A stretch of DNA of 64,000 bases from assembly GCF_049977365.1 (NCBI RefSeq), contig NZ_JBNGEN010000001.1, positions 755,556 through 819,555 of the forward strand. Reading direction: 5' to 3'. Positions 1 to 8,782 of the stretch are shown one piece after another. Under the pieces are notes generated by a model. The model was given only the letters and a program-made list of their open reading frames with translations, made no database searches and was not told the DNA's origin. How positions within the stretch are numbered: position 1 is the stretch's first letter; each line of letters opens with the position of its first letter. This stretch comes from Brachymonas sp049977365. Lineage in GTDB: Bacteria > Pseudomonadota > Gammaproteobacteria > Burkholderiales > Burkholderiaceae_C. Both the position numbers and the translations under genes were made by a program.

Positions 1-287
1 CCGTTCGGGAACATGGCCGCAATGGCCGGGAAGGTCTCGGTCAGGTGAGGCGAGGCCAGCAGGCCGAACAGATAGGCCCCCACGGCGAAGAAGGCCACAT
101 ATCCCATGTCGAGCAGGCCTGCATAGCCCACGACGATGTTCAGGCCGACAGCCAGCATGATGTAGAGCAGCGAGACATCGGCGATGCGCACCCAGGCGTT
201 GCCGAAGCCCTGCAGCACCAGCGGCAGCACGATGAGGCCGACTGCGGAGAGCAGGAATACCAGGAGTTTGTTTTTGGTGGTCTGCAT
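1..287 (-). CDS. livM: Branched-chain amino acid ABC transporter permease LivM (3' end outside window)
   Basis: Inner-membrane permease that would pair with LivH to import Leu/Ile/Val-type amino acids. Only the first 95 codons are present; the gene runs off the left edge. The start (MQTTKNKLL) is followed by one hydrophobic segment (about residues 6-22) and then the run DVSLLYIMLAVGLNIVVGYAG, whose GLNIVVG core and following LLDMGYVAFFAVGAY are typical of LivM. A weak purine-rich site (gagaaat) lies just upstream. It starts 19 bp after the livH stop, so the two are one operon. The substrate-binding protein and the LivG/LivF ATPases are not in the window. Confidence 0.9.
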   Translation of the reverse strand, partial: MQTTKNKLLVFLLSAVGLIVLPLVLQGFGNAWVRIADVSLLYIMLAVGLNIVVGYAGLLDMGYVAFFAVGAYLFGLLASPHLTETFPAIAAMFPN

Positions 288-306
288 GGTGAGATTTCTC
301 CGTGGC

Positions 307-1236
307 TCAGGCGCGATCGGCCACCCGCTCGCCCAGCAGACCGGAAGGACGCAGGGTCAGGGTCACGATCAGGACGATGAAGGCAAGAATGTCGGTGTAG
401 TTGCTCCCCAGCACGCCCCCCGTCAGGGGGCCCAGGTAGCCGGAACCGATGGATTCGATGAGGCCGAGCAGGAAACCGCCGACCACTGCCCCCGCCAGAT
501 TGCCGATGCCGCCGAACACGGCTGCCGTGAAGGCCTTGAGCCCGGGCAGGAAGCCCATGGTGTGCTGCACCGTGCCGTAGTTGGCCGCGAACATGACACC
601 GGCAATGGCTGCGAGCACGGCGCCGATGATGAAGGTGGCAGAGATGACCGTATCGGGCCGCACCCCCATGAGCGAAGCCACACGGGGGTTCTCGGCCGTG
701 GCGCGCATGGCCCGTCCGAGCCGGGTCATGTTGACCAGGTACATGAGGATGGCCAGCGAGATCGCCGTCACCGCCAGCGCGGTGATCTGCGTCACCGTGA
801 TCACGGCCCCTCCGATGTGGTGCGGCGTCGTGGACAGCAGGGTCGGATAGGACTTGTAGTTGGGCTTCCAGATGATCATGGCCAGCGTCTGGAGCAGGAT
901 GCTCATGCCGATGGCGGTGATCAGCGGGGCCAGCTTGGGGCTGTTGCGCAGAGGACGATACGCGACCTTCTCGATCACGAAATTCAGCAGCCCGGCCACG
1001 ACACAGGCAATCACCGTGGCGATCAGCAGGATGAGCCAGCCGGGAGAGTCCGGCATGCTCTTCTGCATCGTTCCGATCATTGACCAGCTCGTGAGAGCCC
1101 CCACCATGAGGACTTCACCATGGGCGAAGTTGATCAGGTTGATGATGCCGTACACCATGGTGTAGCCCAAGGCCACCAAGGCGTACATGCTGCCAAGCAC
1201 GAGGCCGTTGATGACCTGTTGCAGCAAGATATCCAT
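307..1236 (-). CDS. livH: Branched-chain amino acid ABC transporter permease LivH
   Basis: Integral membrane permease (309 aa), partner of LivM. The N-terminus MDILLQQVINGLVLGSMYAL and the following GYTMVYGIINLINFAHGE are hallmarks of LivH; the conserved cytoplasmic loop reads RATAENPRVASLMGV, and the C-terminal membrane segments include AAVFGGIGNLAGAVVGGFLLG. About eight membrane segments are visible. I placed the start at 1236, because a longer in-frame start at 1344 adds 36 non-family residues and runs through an inverted repeat. First gene of the livHM transcript; a dyad lies about 95 bp upstream. Confidence 0.93.
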   Translation of the reverse strand: MDILLQQVINGLVLGSMYALVALGYTMVYGIINLINFAHGEVLMVGALTSWSMIGTMQKSMPDSPGWLILLIATVIACVVAGLLNFVIEKVAYRPLRNSPKLAPLITAIGMSILLQTLAMIIWKPNYKSYPTLLSTTPHHIGGAVITVTQITALAVTAISLAILMYLVNMTRLGRAMRATAENPRVASLMGVRPDTVISATFIIGAVLAAIAGVMFAANYGTVQHTMGFLPGLKAFTAAVFGGIGNLAGAVVGGFLLGLIESIGSGYLGPLTGGVLGSNYTDILAFIVLIVTLTLRPSGLLGERVADRA

Positions 1237-1330
1237 GTAGATGCTCCATTTCCGGCCCATCGGGTGTGCGGGCCAGATCCAACACAGCAACCGCTCAACA
1301 GTTTTTTTGGAACCTGTTTTCACGATCAAC

Positions 1331-1355
1331 GAAACAACTGGCATGTAATTGTTTC
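1331..1355. promoter_or_regulatory. Inverted repeat upstream of livH, operator candidate
   Basis: Perfect 7-bp arms GAAACAA (1331-1337) and TTGTTTC (1349-1355), separated by 11 bp and so about two helical turns centre to centre. It sits 95-119 bp upstream of the livH start in an AT-richer stretch. It suits a dimeric repressor or activator of the liv operon, but no family was matched. Confidence 0.35.
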
Positions 1356-2131
1356 AAATACCTTACAACCAGCACTGGTGGGGCGCATTGTAGCGAACTT
1401 GCACTCCTTGCATGCACCACAAACATGCACAGCGCTTCGGGTTTTCCATAGAAACCGAACACACTGAGAGAATGGGTGCAAAAAAAGAACGCAACTCCCC
1501 GCGCCACTCACCACAGCAGGAATCGTGCCAACCCTGCAATCTGGTTAACTTTGCGAGGATCTGGTTGCACCGGGGTTCACGGCAGCGGCAGCCACACGGT
1601 CACCACGTACCGAGGGGAGCAGCCTGCCACGGCCAGAAGGCGCTGTCGGGCGCAACTCCGCATGGGCCATGCACAGACGCGCAGCGCTCTGCAATTTGCC
1701 GCCGGGCCGCAAGGAATTCCGGTTAAGAAAAGCAGGTGCGTGCTGCTGATATTTTGAAACTGAACGCAATCTTACGTTTGCACTTGACTGCCTCCAGCGG
1801 CAGACCGCGTGCATGCACGGGTTGCACCATGCCTCTCCGGGGGGTATCACCCGATGCCATAAAAGGCCGAGCCGAAGCTCCGATCAGGCCGAGGGAACAG
1901 AGAGGGCGATAGCCCAGCAATGGAGGCAGCGGATGTCGTGTCACCGCTTCTGGTGGCCGCGGCAGGCATGCACAGACGGGAGTCAGCCCGGAACGCGAGG
2001 GAATGGAACTCCATCAGTTCTGGCACCAGACAGGTGCACACTGCACCGCACTTCTGCACGGCAGTGCCGAGCCGCAGTTCAGCATGCAAGACGGAGCGAC
2101 TCGGTGAAGGAAGAGTGAGGAAAGCGAAGAA
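1356..2131. other. Long region without a recognisable gene
   Basis: About 0.8 kb between the liv promoter area and the DUF3579 gene. All open frames here are short, overlap on both strands, and show no family motif, ribosome site or codon bias like the neighbours. The part nearest livH is AT-richer, as expected of a promoter. I see no hairpin with a T-tract, no tRNA and no transposase remnant. Confidence 0.5.
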
Positions 2132-2464
2132 TCAGGCCGATGCGCCCGGCTGATCCGGCAGCAGGCAGGCGTCGACGATCTGGAGGCGGTTGTCCCGTGC
2201 GAAATTCATGACGAAATCCCAGGCCATGGGTTCGTGCACCTGCAGCTCGCGCTGCACGATGATGCACTTGACGCCGTTCATGACATTGGGCGTGCACCAG
2301 GGCGAATAGACCAGATGGCCGCCTTGCCGCGGCAGACTGCCCTGGGGACGGAACTGGCTCATGACTCCCGCGAGACGCTCGGCCCAGTCGCTGGGGCGGA
2401 AGGTCCGCCCCTCCTGGGTGAGACCAAGAATGAAGACTTCTTCTGCGGTATGGGGGGAGTTCAT
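2132..2464 (-). CDS. DUF3579 domain protein
   Basis: Small cytoplasmic protein (110 aa) of a family confined largely to beta- and gammaproteobacteria; function unknown. The family pattern is clear: an FILGLTQEGRTFRPSDWAERL block near the N-terminus (about 11-31), a YSPWCTPNVMNGVKCIIV core, and the C-terminal EPMAWDFVMNFARDNRL segment. Its length is normal for the family. It has no signal peptide or membrane segment. It is flanked by unrelated transport genes on the same strand with gaps of more than 150 bp, so it is probably monocistronic. Confidence 0.85.
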   Translation of the reverse strand: MNSPHTAEEVFILGLTQEGRTFRPSDWAERLAGVMSQFRPQGSLPRQGGHLVYSPWCTPNVMNGVKCIIVQRELQVHEPMAWDFVMNFARDNRLQIVDACLLPDQPGASA

Positions 2465-2645
2465 GGGGCGGGCAATGAATGAAGGCTGACGCAGGCTCTG
2501 AAATGCCTTGAACCCGAAGCAGGCAGGGATCGACTGAAGCTGGCAATTTTACTCAATCGCCCTTACCCAGGCTGACGGAAGGTGTCATAGCCCAAGTGCT
2601 GCAGTGGGGTGCTTGCATGCTGCGCGCCGAAGGGAGGCCTCGCCT

Positions 2646-4271
2646 TCAGACAAGGCGCCTGCGCAGCCAGGTGCTGAGTCCGTCGACCAGAATGGACAGC
2701 GCCAGCATGGCCATGATGACCGTGCAGGCCCGATCCTGGTGGAACAGCGAGAGCTCGACATAGAGCTGCTGCCCCAGTCCCCCCGCCCCCACGAAGCCCA
2801 GCACTGCCGCCATGCGGATATTCATCTCCCAGCGGTAGAGGGTATAGGACATGAGCTGCGCCGATACTCCCGGCCAGGTGCCATACAGAAAGGCCATGCC
2901 GCCGCCCGCACCGCTGTCCCGCAGGGCCTGCGCAGGCTGCGGGGTCGCGTTTTGCAGGGCTTCTCCATACAGGCGTCCGAGCACTCCAGCCGTGTGCAGC
3001 GCCAGGGCCAGGGTGCCGGCAAAGGCCCCCAGTCCTGCAGCCAGCACGGTGAGCGTGGCCCAGACCACCTCGGGTACGGAACGCAGGATGTTGCACAGGG
3101 TCACGGCCAGCGGAGCTCCCATCCAGCCCCGCTGTCTGCGCAGCAAGGCCAGTCCGAACCCGATCACTGCGGCAATCAGTGTCCCCATGACGGACATGGC
3201 CAGCGTTTCCCACGTGGCCTTGACTATCTGCCGCATCCAGTCTGCCGAGAGATCGGGCGGAAAGAACCCGGTCAGGAATTCCTGCACCGACTGCGCGGCA
3301 TCCGCACTCCACAGGGGAGCCGGATCGAGCTCCAGGAACCGATAGCTCGCCACCAGACCCCAGCCGATGACCCCCAGGGACACCAGGGTACGCCAGCCGA
3401 TGGGCCAGGCACGCGGCTGCGCGGGGGCATCCATCCAGCGACGCAGGATCAGGGAGACCAGATCGGCCATCAGCACCAGAACCATGAAGGCCAGCAGGAT
3501 GCTGGCGGCCTGTCCGCCGTCGAGCATCTTCATGGCCTGATCCATGAGTTGCCCCAGACCGCCGGCGCCCACGAAGCCCATGACCACCGAGGCGCGAATG
3601 GCGCACTCCCAGCGATAGACGGTGTAGGAGACCAGCTCGCGCGACGCCTGCGGAAGCAGACCGTACAGCAGCGCCATGCTGCGGGGCGCTCCTGCATGGC
3701 GCAGCACCAGCGCGCGCTGCGGCGGGATCGACTCCAGAATGTCGGCATACACCTTGGCCAGCATGCCGCCATAGGTGAGCGCCAGCGCCAGTACGCCGGC
3801 CGCCGGCCCCAGCCCGAAGATGCGCACGAACAGCAGCGCCCAGACCAGTTCCGGCACGCCCCGCAAGATGGTGAGCAGGGCCCGGCTGAAAGGGTGGAGC
3901 GTGAAGCGCGTCCGGGCGGCTGCCGTCACGACATAGGCCAGGGGAACCGCCAGCAGCCAGGCCCCCAGCATGCCGCAGCTGGCGATGGCCAATGTCTGCA
4001 GGGTGGACTGCCACAGCAGATCACGGAAGTCGGGGCTGACGTCGGGCGGAAGAAACCCGGACAGAAAATGCCCCATGGCCTGGACATTGGCGGGATCGAA
4101 CAGGTCTGCAGGCCGGATATGCGCCCCTCGCCACAGCGGCCAGAGCACCATCGCCCCGATGACCAGCCCCAGCAGACGCCGCCAGGCATCGGGGTCGCGC
4201 TGCGCCGAAGAATGGGCAGGCGTCAGACTCGACCCAGCCGGCTGGGGGGAAGAAGGAGAATTCAACAGCAT
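2646..4271 (-). CDS. phnE: Fused double PhnE-type ABC permease
   Basis: Inner-membrane permease for the PhnC/PhnD system, 541 aa, about twice a normal PhnE. Two homologous halves follow each other: about residues 45-275 and 290-541. Each half repeats the same landmarks: an FLSGFLPPD / FLTGFFPPD entry, ILRGVPELVWA / ILRSVPEVVWA, YTVYRWE / YTLYRWE, and the EAA-like FVGAGGLGQ loop. Both halves keep these motifs, so both probably work, giving a covalent pseudo-dimer around one pore. The start overlaps the end of phnC by 10 bp, indicating translational coupling. No C-P lyase or phosphite dehydrogenase gene is nearby, so the substrate (phosphonate, phosphite or phosphate ester) is open. Confidence 0.88.
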   Translation of the reverse strand: MLLNSPSSPQPAGSSLTPAHSSAQRDPDAWRRLLGLVIGAMVLWPLWRGAHIRPADLFDPANVQAMGHFLSGFLPPDVSPDFRDLLWQSTLQTLAIASCGMLGAWLLAVPLAYVVTAAARTRFTLHPFSRALLTILRGVPELVWALLFVRIFGLGPAAGVLALALTYGGMLAKVYADILESIPPQRALVLRHAGAPRSMALLYGLLPQASRELVSYTVYRWECAIRASVVMGFVGAGGLGQLMDQAMKMLDGGQAASILLAFMVLVLMADLVSLILRRWMDAPAQPRAWPIGWRTLVSLGVIGWGLVASYRFLELDPAPLWSADAAQSVQEFLTGFFPPDLSADWMRQIVKATWETLAMSVMGTLIAAVIGFGLALLRRQRGWMGAPLAVTLCNILRSVPEVVWATLTVLAAGLGAFAGTLALALHTAGVLGRLYGEALQNATPQPAQALRDSGAGGGMAFLYGTWPGVSAQLMSYTLYRWEMNIRMAAVLGFVGAGGLGQQLYVELSLFHQDRACTVIMAMLALSILVDGLSTWLRRRLV

Positions 4272-5158
4272 GGCGGCAAAGCGGCGGCGGCACCGCCATC
4301 ACACACGAAAGCATCGCTGCCATCGACAGCCCCCTCCGCCATCGGGGCAGGAAGCGTGGTGGTCGAAGCCTCGGTGGCATACAGCGCCTGCAGCCGTGCC
4401 GCATCGACGGCTGCAGCCGGCAGGTCGAACTGCACCCGACCGGCACGCAGTCCGATCACCCGGTCGAATCGGTCCAGCGCCAGATCCACGGCATGCAGAC
4501 TCGCTACCAGCGTCACGCCGCGCGCACGCGCTTCCTGCACCAGCAGGTCAACTGTGGCCCGCGCAAGCACGGGATCGAGTGCCGATACCGGCTCATCGGC
4601 CAGCAAAAGCGCAGGCTCCTGATAGAGAACGCGGGCAATGCCCACACGCTGCAGCTGCCCTCCCGAGAGCTGGGAGCAGCGCACGAAGAGCCGATCGGCC
4701 AGTCCCACACGGTCGAGCACGGCTCGCGCGCCGGCGATGTCGAGGGGATACAGCAGCGAAGCCAGTGACTTCCACCAGGGCCAGAGGCCCAGCCGGCCCG
4801 CCAGCACCGCCGTGACCACGCGCTGACGCGGCGGCAGCGGAGGCGCCTGGTGCACCATGCCGATCGCACTGCGCAGAGCGCGCAGGCGCCGGTCGGAAGC
4901 GCCTGCAGGCACAGCCTGCCCCAGCACCCTCACCGCTCCGTCGGTCGGCACCTGTGCCGTGCCGAGCACGGACAGGAGTGTGGTTTTGCCGGCTCCGGAG
5001 GGCCCGATGAGGGCGATGCATTCGCCGCGTCGCCCTGCCAGCGTGATCCCGTCCAGGGCCCGATAGCCGTTGGCCCGCGTCAGCCCCACTCCTTCCAGCT
5101 GGAAGGCGGGAGTCTGAGAGGCCACAGGATCGGACGCCGGGGAGTGCCCCGTGCCCAT
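4262..5158 (-). CDS. phnC: Phosphonate-type ABC transporter ATP-binding protein PhnC
   Basis: Cytoplasmic ATPase (298 aa) energising uptake through the fused PhnE. Walker A is GPSGAGKTT (about 52-60), the Q-loop lies in the MVHQAPPLPPR region, the signature is LSGGQLQRVGIA, and Walker B is LLLADEPVSALDP, followed by the H-loop SLHAVDLAL. These match the PhnC branch. It lies 3 bp after phnD and overlaps phnE by 10 bp, so phnD-phnC-phnE is a tight operon. The C-terminal tail of about 30 residues after the ATPase fold is Ala-rich and looks unconserved. Confidence 0.92.
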   Translation of the reverse strand: MGTGHSPASDPVASQTPAFQLEGVGLTRANGYRALDGITLAGRRGECIALIGPSGAGKTTLLSVLGTAQVPTDGAVRVLGQAVPAGASDRRLRALRSAIGMVHQAPPLPPRQRVVTAVLAGRLGLWPWWKSLASLLYPLDIAGARAVLDRVGLADRLFVRCSQLSGGQLQRVGIARVLYQEPALLLADEPVSALDPVLARATVDLLVQEARARGVTLVASLHAVDLALDRFDRVIGLRAGRVQFDLPAAAVDAARLQALYATEASTTTLPAPMAEGAVDGSDAFVCDGGAAAALPPCC

Positions 5159-5161
5159 GGC

Positions 5162-6046
5162 TTACTTCAGCAGGCCGGCACTGCGCGCGGCTTTCTCGAT
5201 GGTGTCGTAGTTCGAGGACGTGGTGGGAATGAACTTGCTGGCCCGCTGCAGCTCCATGATCTGGCGATCCGCGGGGCGTGCGGGATTGAGCTGCAGGAAG
5301 GCGTGCGTGATCTTCTGGATCAGCGCCGGGCTCAGATCGCTGCGCACGGTCCAGTTGTAGTCATGGTAGGGAGGCGTGGTGTAGAACACGCGCACCTTGG
5401 CCGGATCGACCTTCTTCTCTTCCACCAGCTTGCTCCATACCGACGTGTTGAGCACGCCGGCCTGGGCCTTGCCTGCAGCCACATAGGCCACGGTGGCGTC
5501 ATGGGCGCCGGAATAGGCAACCGTCTTGAAATCCTTTTCGGGATGGATGCCGGCCTGCTGCAGGTAATAGCGCGGCATCAGGCTGCCCGACGTGGAGGAA
5601 GGCGCACCGAAGACGAAGGTCTTGCCCCGGAGGTCGGAGAGCTTGTGCACCGCAGGGTCGGTGGTGATGAAACGGGAGGTGAACTTGGCGTCTTCCGCGC
5701 GCTGCACGATGGGCACCACCTTGCCGTGGGTGCGCAGACGGGCCTGCACGAAGGTGAAGCCGCCCAGCCAGGCCATGTCGAGCCGATGGGTGGCCAGCGC
5801 CTCGACGACACCCGCATAGTCGGACACCGGGACGAACTGCACTTTCATGCCGGTCTGGGCTTCGAGATACTTGCCGAGAGGGGCGAACTTGCGCTGCAGC
5901 TCGGTGGGAGATTCGTCGGGAATGGCCGACACACGCAGCACATTGGGTGCGGCCACGGCAGGCGCCGCAGCAAGGGAAGTCAGGGAAGCACAGGCAAGGG
6001 CAGCGCTGCCCAGCAGCGCCTGGCGGCGCGATGCGGAAAAGGACAT
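5162..6046 (-). CDS. phnD: Phosphate/phosphite/phosphonate ABC transporter substrate-binding protein PhnD
   Basis: Periplasmic binding protein (294 aa). The N-terminus carries SRRQALLG followed by a hydrophobic stretch and AAPAVAAP, a twin-arginine-like signal peptide with cleavage near residue 32. The mature part begins NVLRVSAIPDESPTELQRKF, typical of the PhnD/PtxB family, with later family landmarks DMAWLGGFTFVQAR, FGAPSSTSGSLMPRYYL and the conserved GAHDATV. It is the first gene of the phnDCE operon. Expression may respond to phosphate, but I see no clear Pho box. Substrate specificity cannot be read from the sequence. Confidence 0.92.
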   Translation of the reverse strand: MSFSASRRQALLGSAALACASLTSLAAAPAVAAPNVLRVSAIPDESPTELQRKFAPLGKYLEAQTGMKVQFVPVSDYAGVVEALATHRLDMAWLGGFTFVQARLRTHGKVVPIVQRAEDAKFTSRFITTDPAVHKLSDLRGKTFVFGAPSSTSGSLMPRYYLQQAGIHPEKDFKTVAYSGAHDATVAYVAAGKAQAGVLNTSVWSKLVEEKKVDPAKVRVFYTTPPYHDYNWTVRSDLSPALIQKITHAFLQLNPARPADRQIMELQRASKFIPTTSSNYDTIEKAARSAGLLK

Positions 6047-6273
6047 GGAAGGACTCCGTTTTGGACGACAGCCACCATCCGGCGGATCCCGGACGGCTTA
6101 CGCGAAGAAGAAAAAACCAGCGATGTTGCACCCATGTTCCGATGGCGGACTCCGGGCCCAAGACCGGGGGGAATTATAAAAAGGCTGGCCATCCCGTGCA
6201 GCACACCGTACAGCACCTGACCTGCCCATGGGCTCTTCCCCGTCCACCTGCATGCTCTGCAGGCGGCTGGCAA

Positions 6274-6293
6274 CCCTGGCCCAAGGGCCAGGG
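6274..6293. terminator. GC-rich hairpin between the crotonase gene and phnD
   Basis: Arms CCCTGGCCC and GGGCCAGGG are perfect complements with only two bases between them, so an RNA hairpin would open to a 4-base loop. It lies just past the stop of the minus-strand crotonase gene and upstream of phnD. No T-tract follows, so factor-independent termination is doubtful. Confidence 0.35.
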
Positions 6294-6321
6294 ACTCGTC
6301 CAGCAGGCTGTTGTGGCCCTG

Positions 6322-7164
6322 TCAGCGCCTGGAGCCCCCGTTCGGCTGTCCCCATACCGGTGTGCGCTGCTCGAAGAAGGCATCGATGCCTTCGGCCGCA
6401 TCGGCTTCCATCATGTTGTGGGCCATGGCCTCGGCTGCAAAGGCATAGGCTTCCTGCAGGGGCATCTGGCGCTGGCGATAGAACATGGCCTTGCCCCGTC
6501 GCAGGGCTGCCGGGCTCCTGGCACACAGCTGCGTGGTGTAGAAAGCCACGGCCTCGTCGAGCTGCTCGTCGGGCACGGCGCGGTTGACGAGCCCCCAGTC
6601 CTCGGCCGTGGCGGCGTCGATGAAGCGCCCTGTGCTGAGCATGTCGAAGGCACGCTTGGTTCCCACATTGCGACTCAGTGCCACCGCAGGCGTGGCACAG
6701 AACAGCCCCACCCGGATGCCGGAGACGGCAAAGCGTGCCGACTCCGACGCGACGGCCAGATCGCAGCTCGCCACCAGCTGGCACCCGGCGGCCGTGGCTA
6801 TGCCCTGCACCCGGGCAATCACCGGCACGGGCAGTGCCATGAGGGTCTGCATCGTGGCCGAGCAGCGTGCAAAAAGCCGCCGGTAGTAGTCGAGCCGGTA
6901 CTGTGCCCGCATCTCGCGCAGGTCATGCCCGGCGGAAAATGCCTTGCCCCGTGCGGCGAGCACCACGCAGCGGATGCCGGGATCGGCCGCCACATCCCTG
7001 AACGCGGCATCGAGCGCATCGAGCATGCCCTCGCTCAGCACGTTGTACTGAAGTGGCCGGTTGAGCCACAGGGTGCAGATGCCGTCCCGGATCTGTCGTT
7101 CGACCCAGGGAGGCGACACATCGGACTGCGGCGGGGAAGAAAGAGAAGCGTCTTCGAGGGGCAT
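6322..7164 (-). CDS. Crotonase-fold protein, ECHDC3-like (enoyl-CoA hydratase family)
   Basis: Cytoplasmic crotonase superfamily protein of 280 aa. The CoA/oxyanion segment GKAFSAGHDLREM and the GIATAAGCQLVASCD helix are clear. The two acid residues that hydrate enoyl-CoA in classical enzymes are replaced: Glu in the GG-x-ELA motif is Gln here (GCQLVASCD), and the Glu of the FGQPE motif is absent (FAVSGIRVGLF). The sequence GLFCATPAVALSR and the ending AAEGIDAFFEQRTPVW resemble mitochondrial ECHDC3, so hydratase activity is unlikely. I chose the start at 7164 because upstream codons are antisense to cca. It is divergent from cca with a 144 bp shared upstream region. Confidence 0.85.
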   Translation of the reverse strand: MPLEDASLSSPPQSDVSPPWVERQIRDGICTLWLNRPLQYNVLSEGMLDALDAAFRDVAADPGIRCVVLAARGKAFSAGHDLREMRAQYRLDYYRRLFARCSATMQTLMALPVPVIARVQGIATAAGCQLVASCDLAVASESARFAVSGIRVGLFCATPAVALSRNVGTKRAFDMLSTGRFIDAATAEDWGLVNRAVPDEQLDEAVAFYTTQLCARSPAALRRGKAMFYRQRQMPLQEAYAFAAEAMAHNMMEADAAEGIDAFFEQRTPVWGQPNGGSRR

Positions 7165-7308
7165 GGACAGGTTCCGGAGGCCAGGGAAGGAGGAACCCCC
7201 ACCATAGCGCACGCCCGGGCCCTTCCTCTCTGGTGGAAACACCACCCCAGCCCTTGCCGCAACAGACATGCAGCGTGGGGCCTGGACGATGTCCGGTACC
7301 ATCGTTCC

Positions 7309-8622
7309 ATGATCGATTCTCTCTCTGCCTCCTCGTCCACCCCGCTTCTTCAGGTCTATGTCGTGGGGGGTGCCGTGCGCGATGCCCTGCTGGGCCTGCC
7401 GCAGAAAGACCGCGACTGGGTGGTGGTGGGATCCACGCCCGAAGCCATGGTGGCCCGGGGCTTCCGCCCCGTCGGCAAGGATTTTCCGGTCTTCCTGCAC
7501 CCGGACACGCAGGAAGAATATGCCCTGGCCCGCACCGAGCGCAAGACGGCGCACGGCTACCGCGGTTTTGCCGTGCACGCCTCGCCCGAGGTGACGCTCG
7601 AAGAGGATCTGGCGCGGCGCGACCTCACCATCAATGCCATTGCCTCCGATGCACAGGGGCGACTCATCGACCCCTACGGTGGCCAGCGCGACCTGGAAGC
7701 GCGCATCCTGCGCCATGTGACAGCCGCCTTTGCGGAAGACCCTGTGCGCATCCTGCGGATCGCACGATTTGCGGCACGCTTCACCGACTTCTCGATTGCA
7801 CCGGAAACCATGGCCCTGATGCGCGACATGGTGGCTGGGGGCGAGGTGGATCACCTGGTGCCCGAACGGGTCTGGCAGGAAGTCAGCCGAGGGTTGATGG
7901 AAAGTGCACCTTCGCGCATGTTCGAGGTGCTGCGTGCCTGCGGTGCACTGGCCCGCATCCTGCCCGAGCTCGATGCCCTGTGGGGTGTGCCGCAGAGCGC
8001 ACAGCATCATCCCGAGATCGACACTGGCCTGCACGTCATGCGCGTGATCGACATGGCCGCCCGTCTGGGAGCTCCACTGGAAGTGCGCTATGCCTGCCTG
8101 TGTCACGACCTGGGCAAGGCCGACACGCCCCGCACGGCGTGGCCCCACCATCCCGGTCACGAGGCCGCCGGTCTGGTGCGCGTGCGCATCCTCAGCCAGC
8201 GGCTGCGGGTTCCGGTGCACTGCCGCGAACTGGCCGAGGTCGTGACCCGGGAGCATGGCCACATTCACGGCTGTCTGCACAGCACGCCGGCAGATCTCGT
8301 CGCCCTGCTGGAACGCTGCGATGCCTTCCGGCAGCCGCAGCGCTTCCGCTCCATCGTGCTCGCCTGTGCCTGCGACGCACGGGGACGCCAGGGGCATGCC
8401 GAAGATGACTACCCACAGGGACGCTATCTGCTAGACGCCCTGGGCATTCTCCTGACGCTCGATGCCGGCGCCCTTGCACGCACCGTGCAGCGCGAAATGG
8501 CAGCCCCGGAGGCCCCTGCACGGCCGCTGGGCGCGTGCATCCGCGAGCGGCTGACAGCGGCACGCGTGCATCTGCTGACCGACCAGCTGCCATCCCCTGA
8601 CCGTCCGCCTGCCGCAGGCTGA
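7309..8622 (+). CDS. cca: Multifunctional CCA-adding tRNA nucleotidyltransferase
   Basis: Adds or repairs the 3'-CCA end of tRNAs. It is 437 aa. The N-terminal class II polymerase head shows VYVVGGAVRDALLGLP, the DRDW catalytic pair (KDRDWVVVG), EEDLARRDLTINA and the DPYGGQRDL / EDPVRILRIARFAARF helices. An HD domain follows (CHDLGKADTP, about residues 265-275), giving the phosphatase/phosphodiesterase part found in E. coli-type Cca. The start at 7309 is the first Met before the nucleotide-binding glycine motif; the frame continues upstream without family similarity. Confidence 0.96.
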   Translation: MIDSLSASSSTPLLQVYVVGGAVRDALLGLPQKDRDWVVVGSTPEAMVARGFRPVGKDFPVFLHPDTQEEYALARTERKTAHGYRGFAVHASPEVTLEEDLARRDLTINAIASDAQGRLIDPYGGQRDLEARILRHVTAAFAEDPVRILRIARFAARFTDFSIAPETMALMRDMVAGGEVDHLVPERVWQEVSRGLMESAPSRMFEVLRACGALARILPELDALWGVPQSAQHHPEIDTGLHVMRVIDMAARLGAPLEVRYACLCHDLGKADTPRTAWPHHPGHEAAGLVRVRILSQRLRVPVHCRELAEVVTREHGHIHGCLHSTPADLVALLERCDAFRQPQRFRSIVLACACDARGRQGHAEDDYPQGRYLLDALGILLTLDAGALARTVQREMAAPEAPARPLGACIRERLTAARVHLLTDQLPSPDRPPAAG

Positions 8623-8782
8623 AGGCGATCTTCCTTGACGGGCTTGCTCGCCCGCCTCCCCTGCAGCCACCGCACACAGCGCAGGACGGCTGAGGTTACC
8701 CGTGTTTCGTTGCAGAAATGTTGCCAGGGCTTGCAAGAAACGTGCAGGCGAGCGAAGTTATGCCTCTCAACGTTGCGTGCAA

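Noticed and set aside
2604..4622. Open frame of 672 codons on the plus strand
   Set aside because: It is antisense to phnE and phnC, low in complexity (Gln/His/Arg/Gly-rich) and without any family motif; a GC-bias shadow.
7165..8397. N-terminal extension of the crotonase frame into cca
   Set aside because: The extra ~411 codons are antisense to cca and unlike any protein; the crotonase fold starts after 7164.
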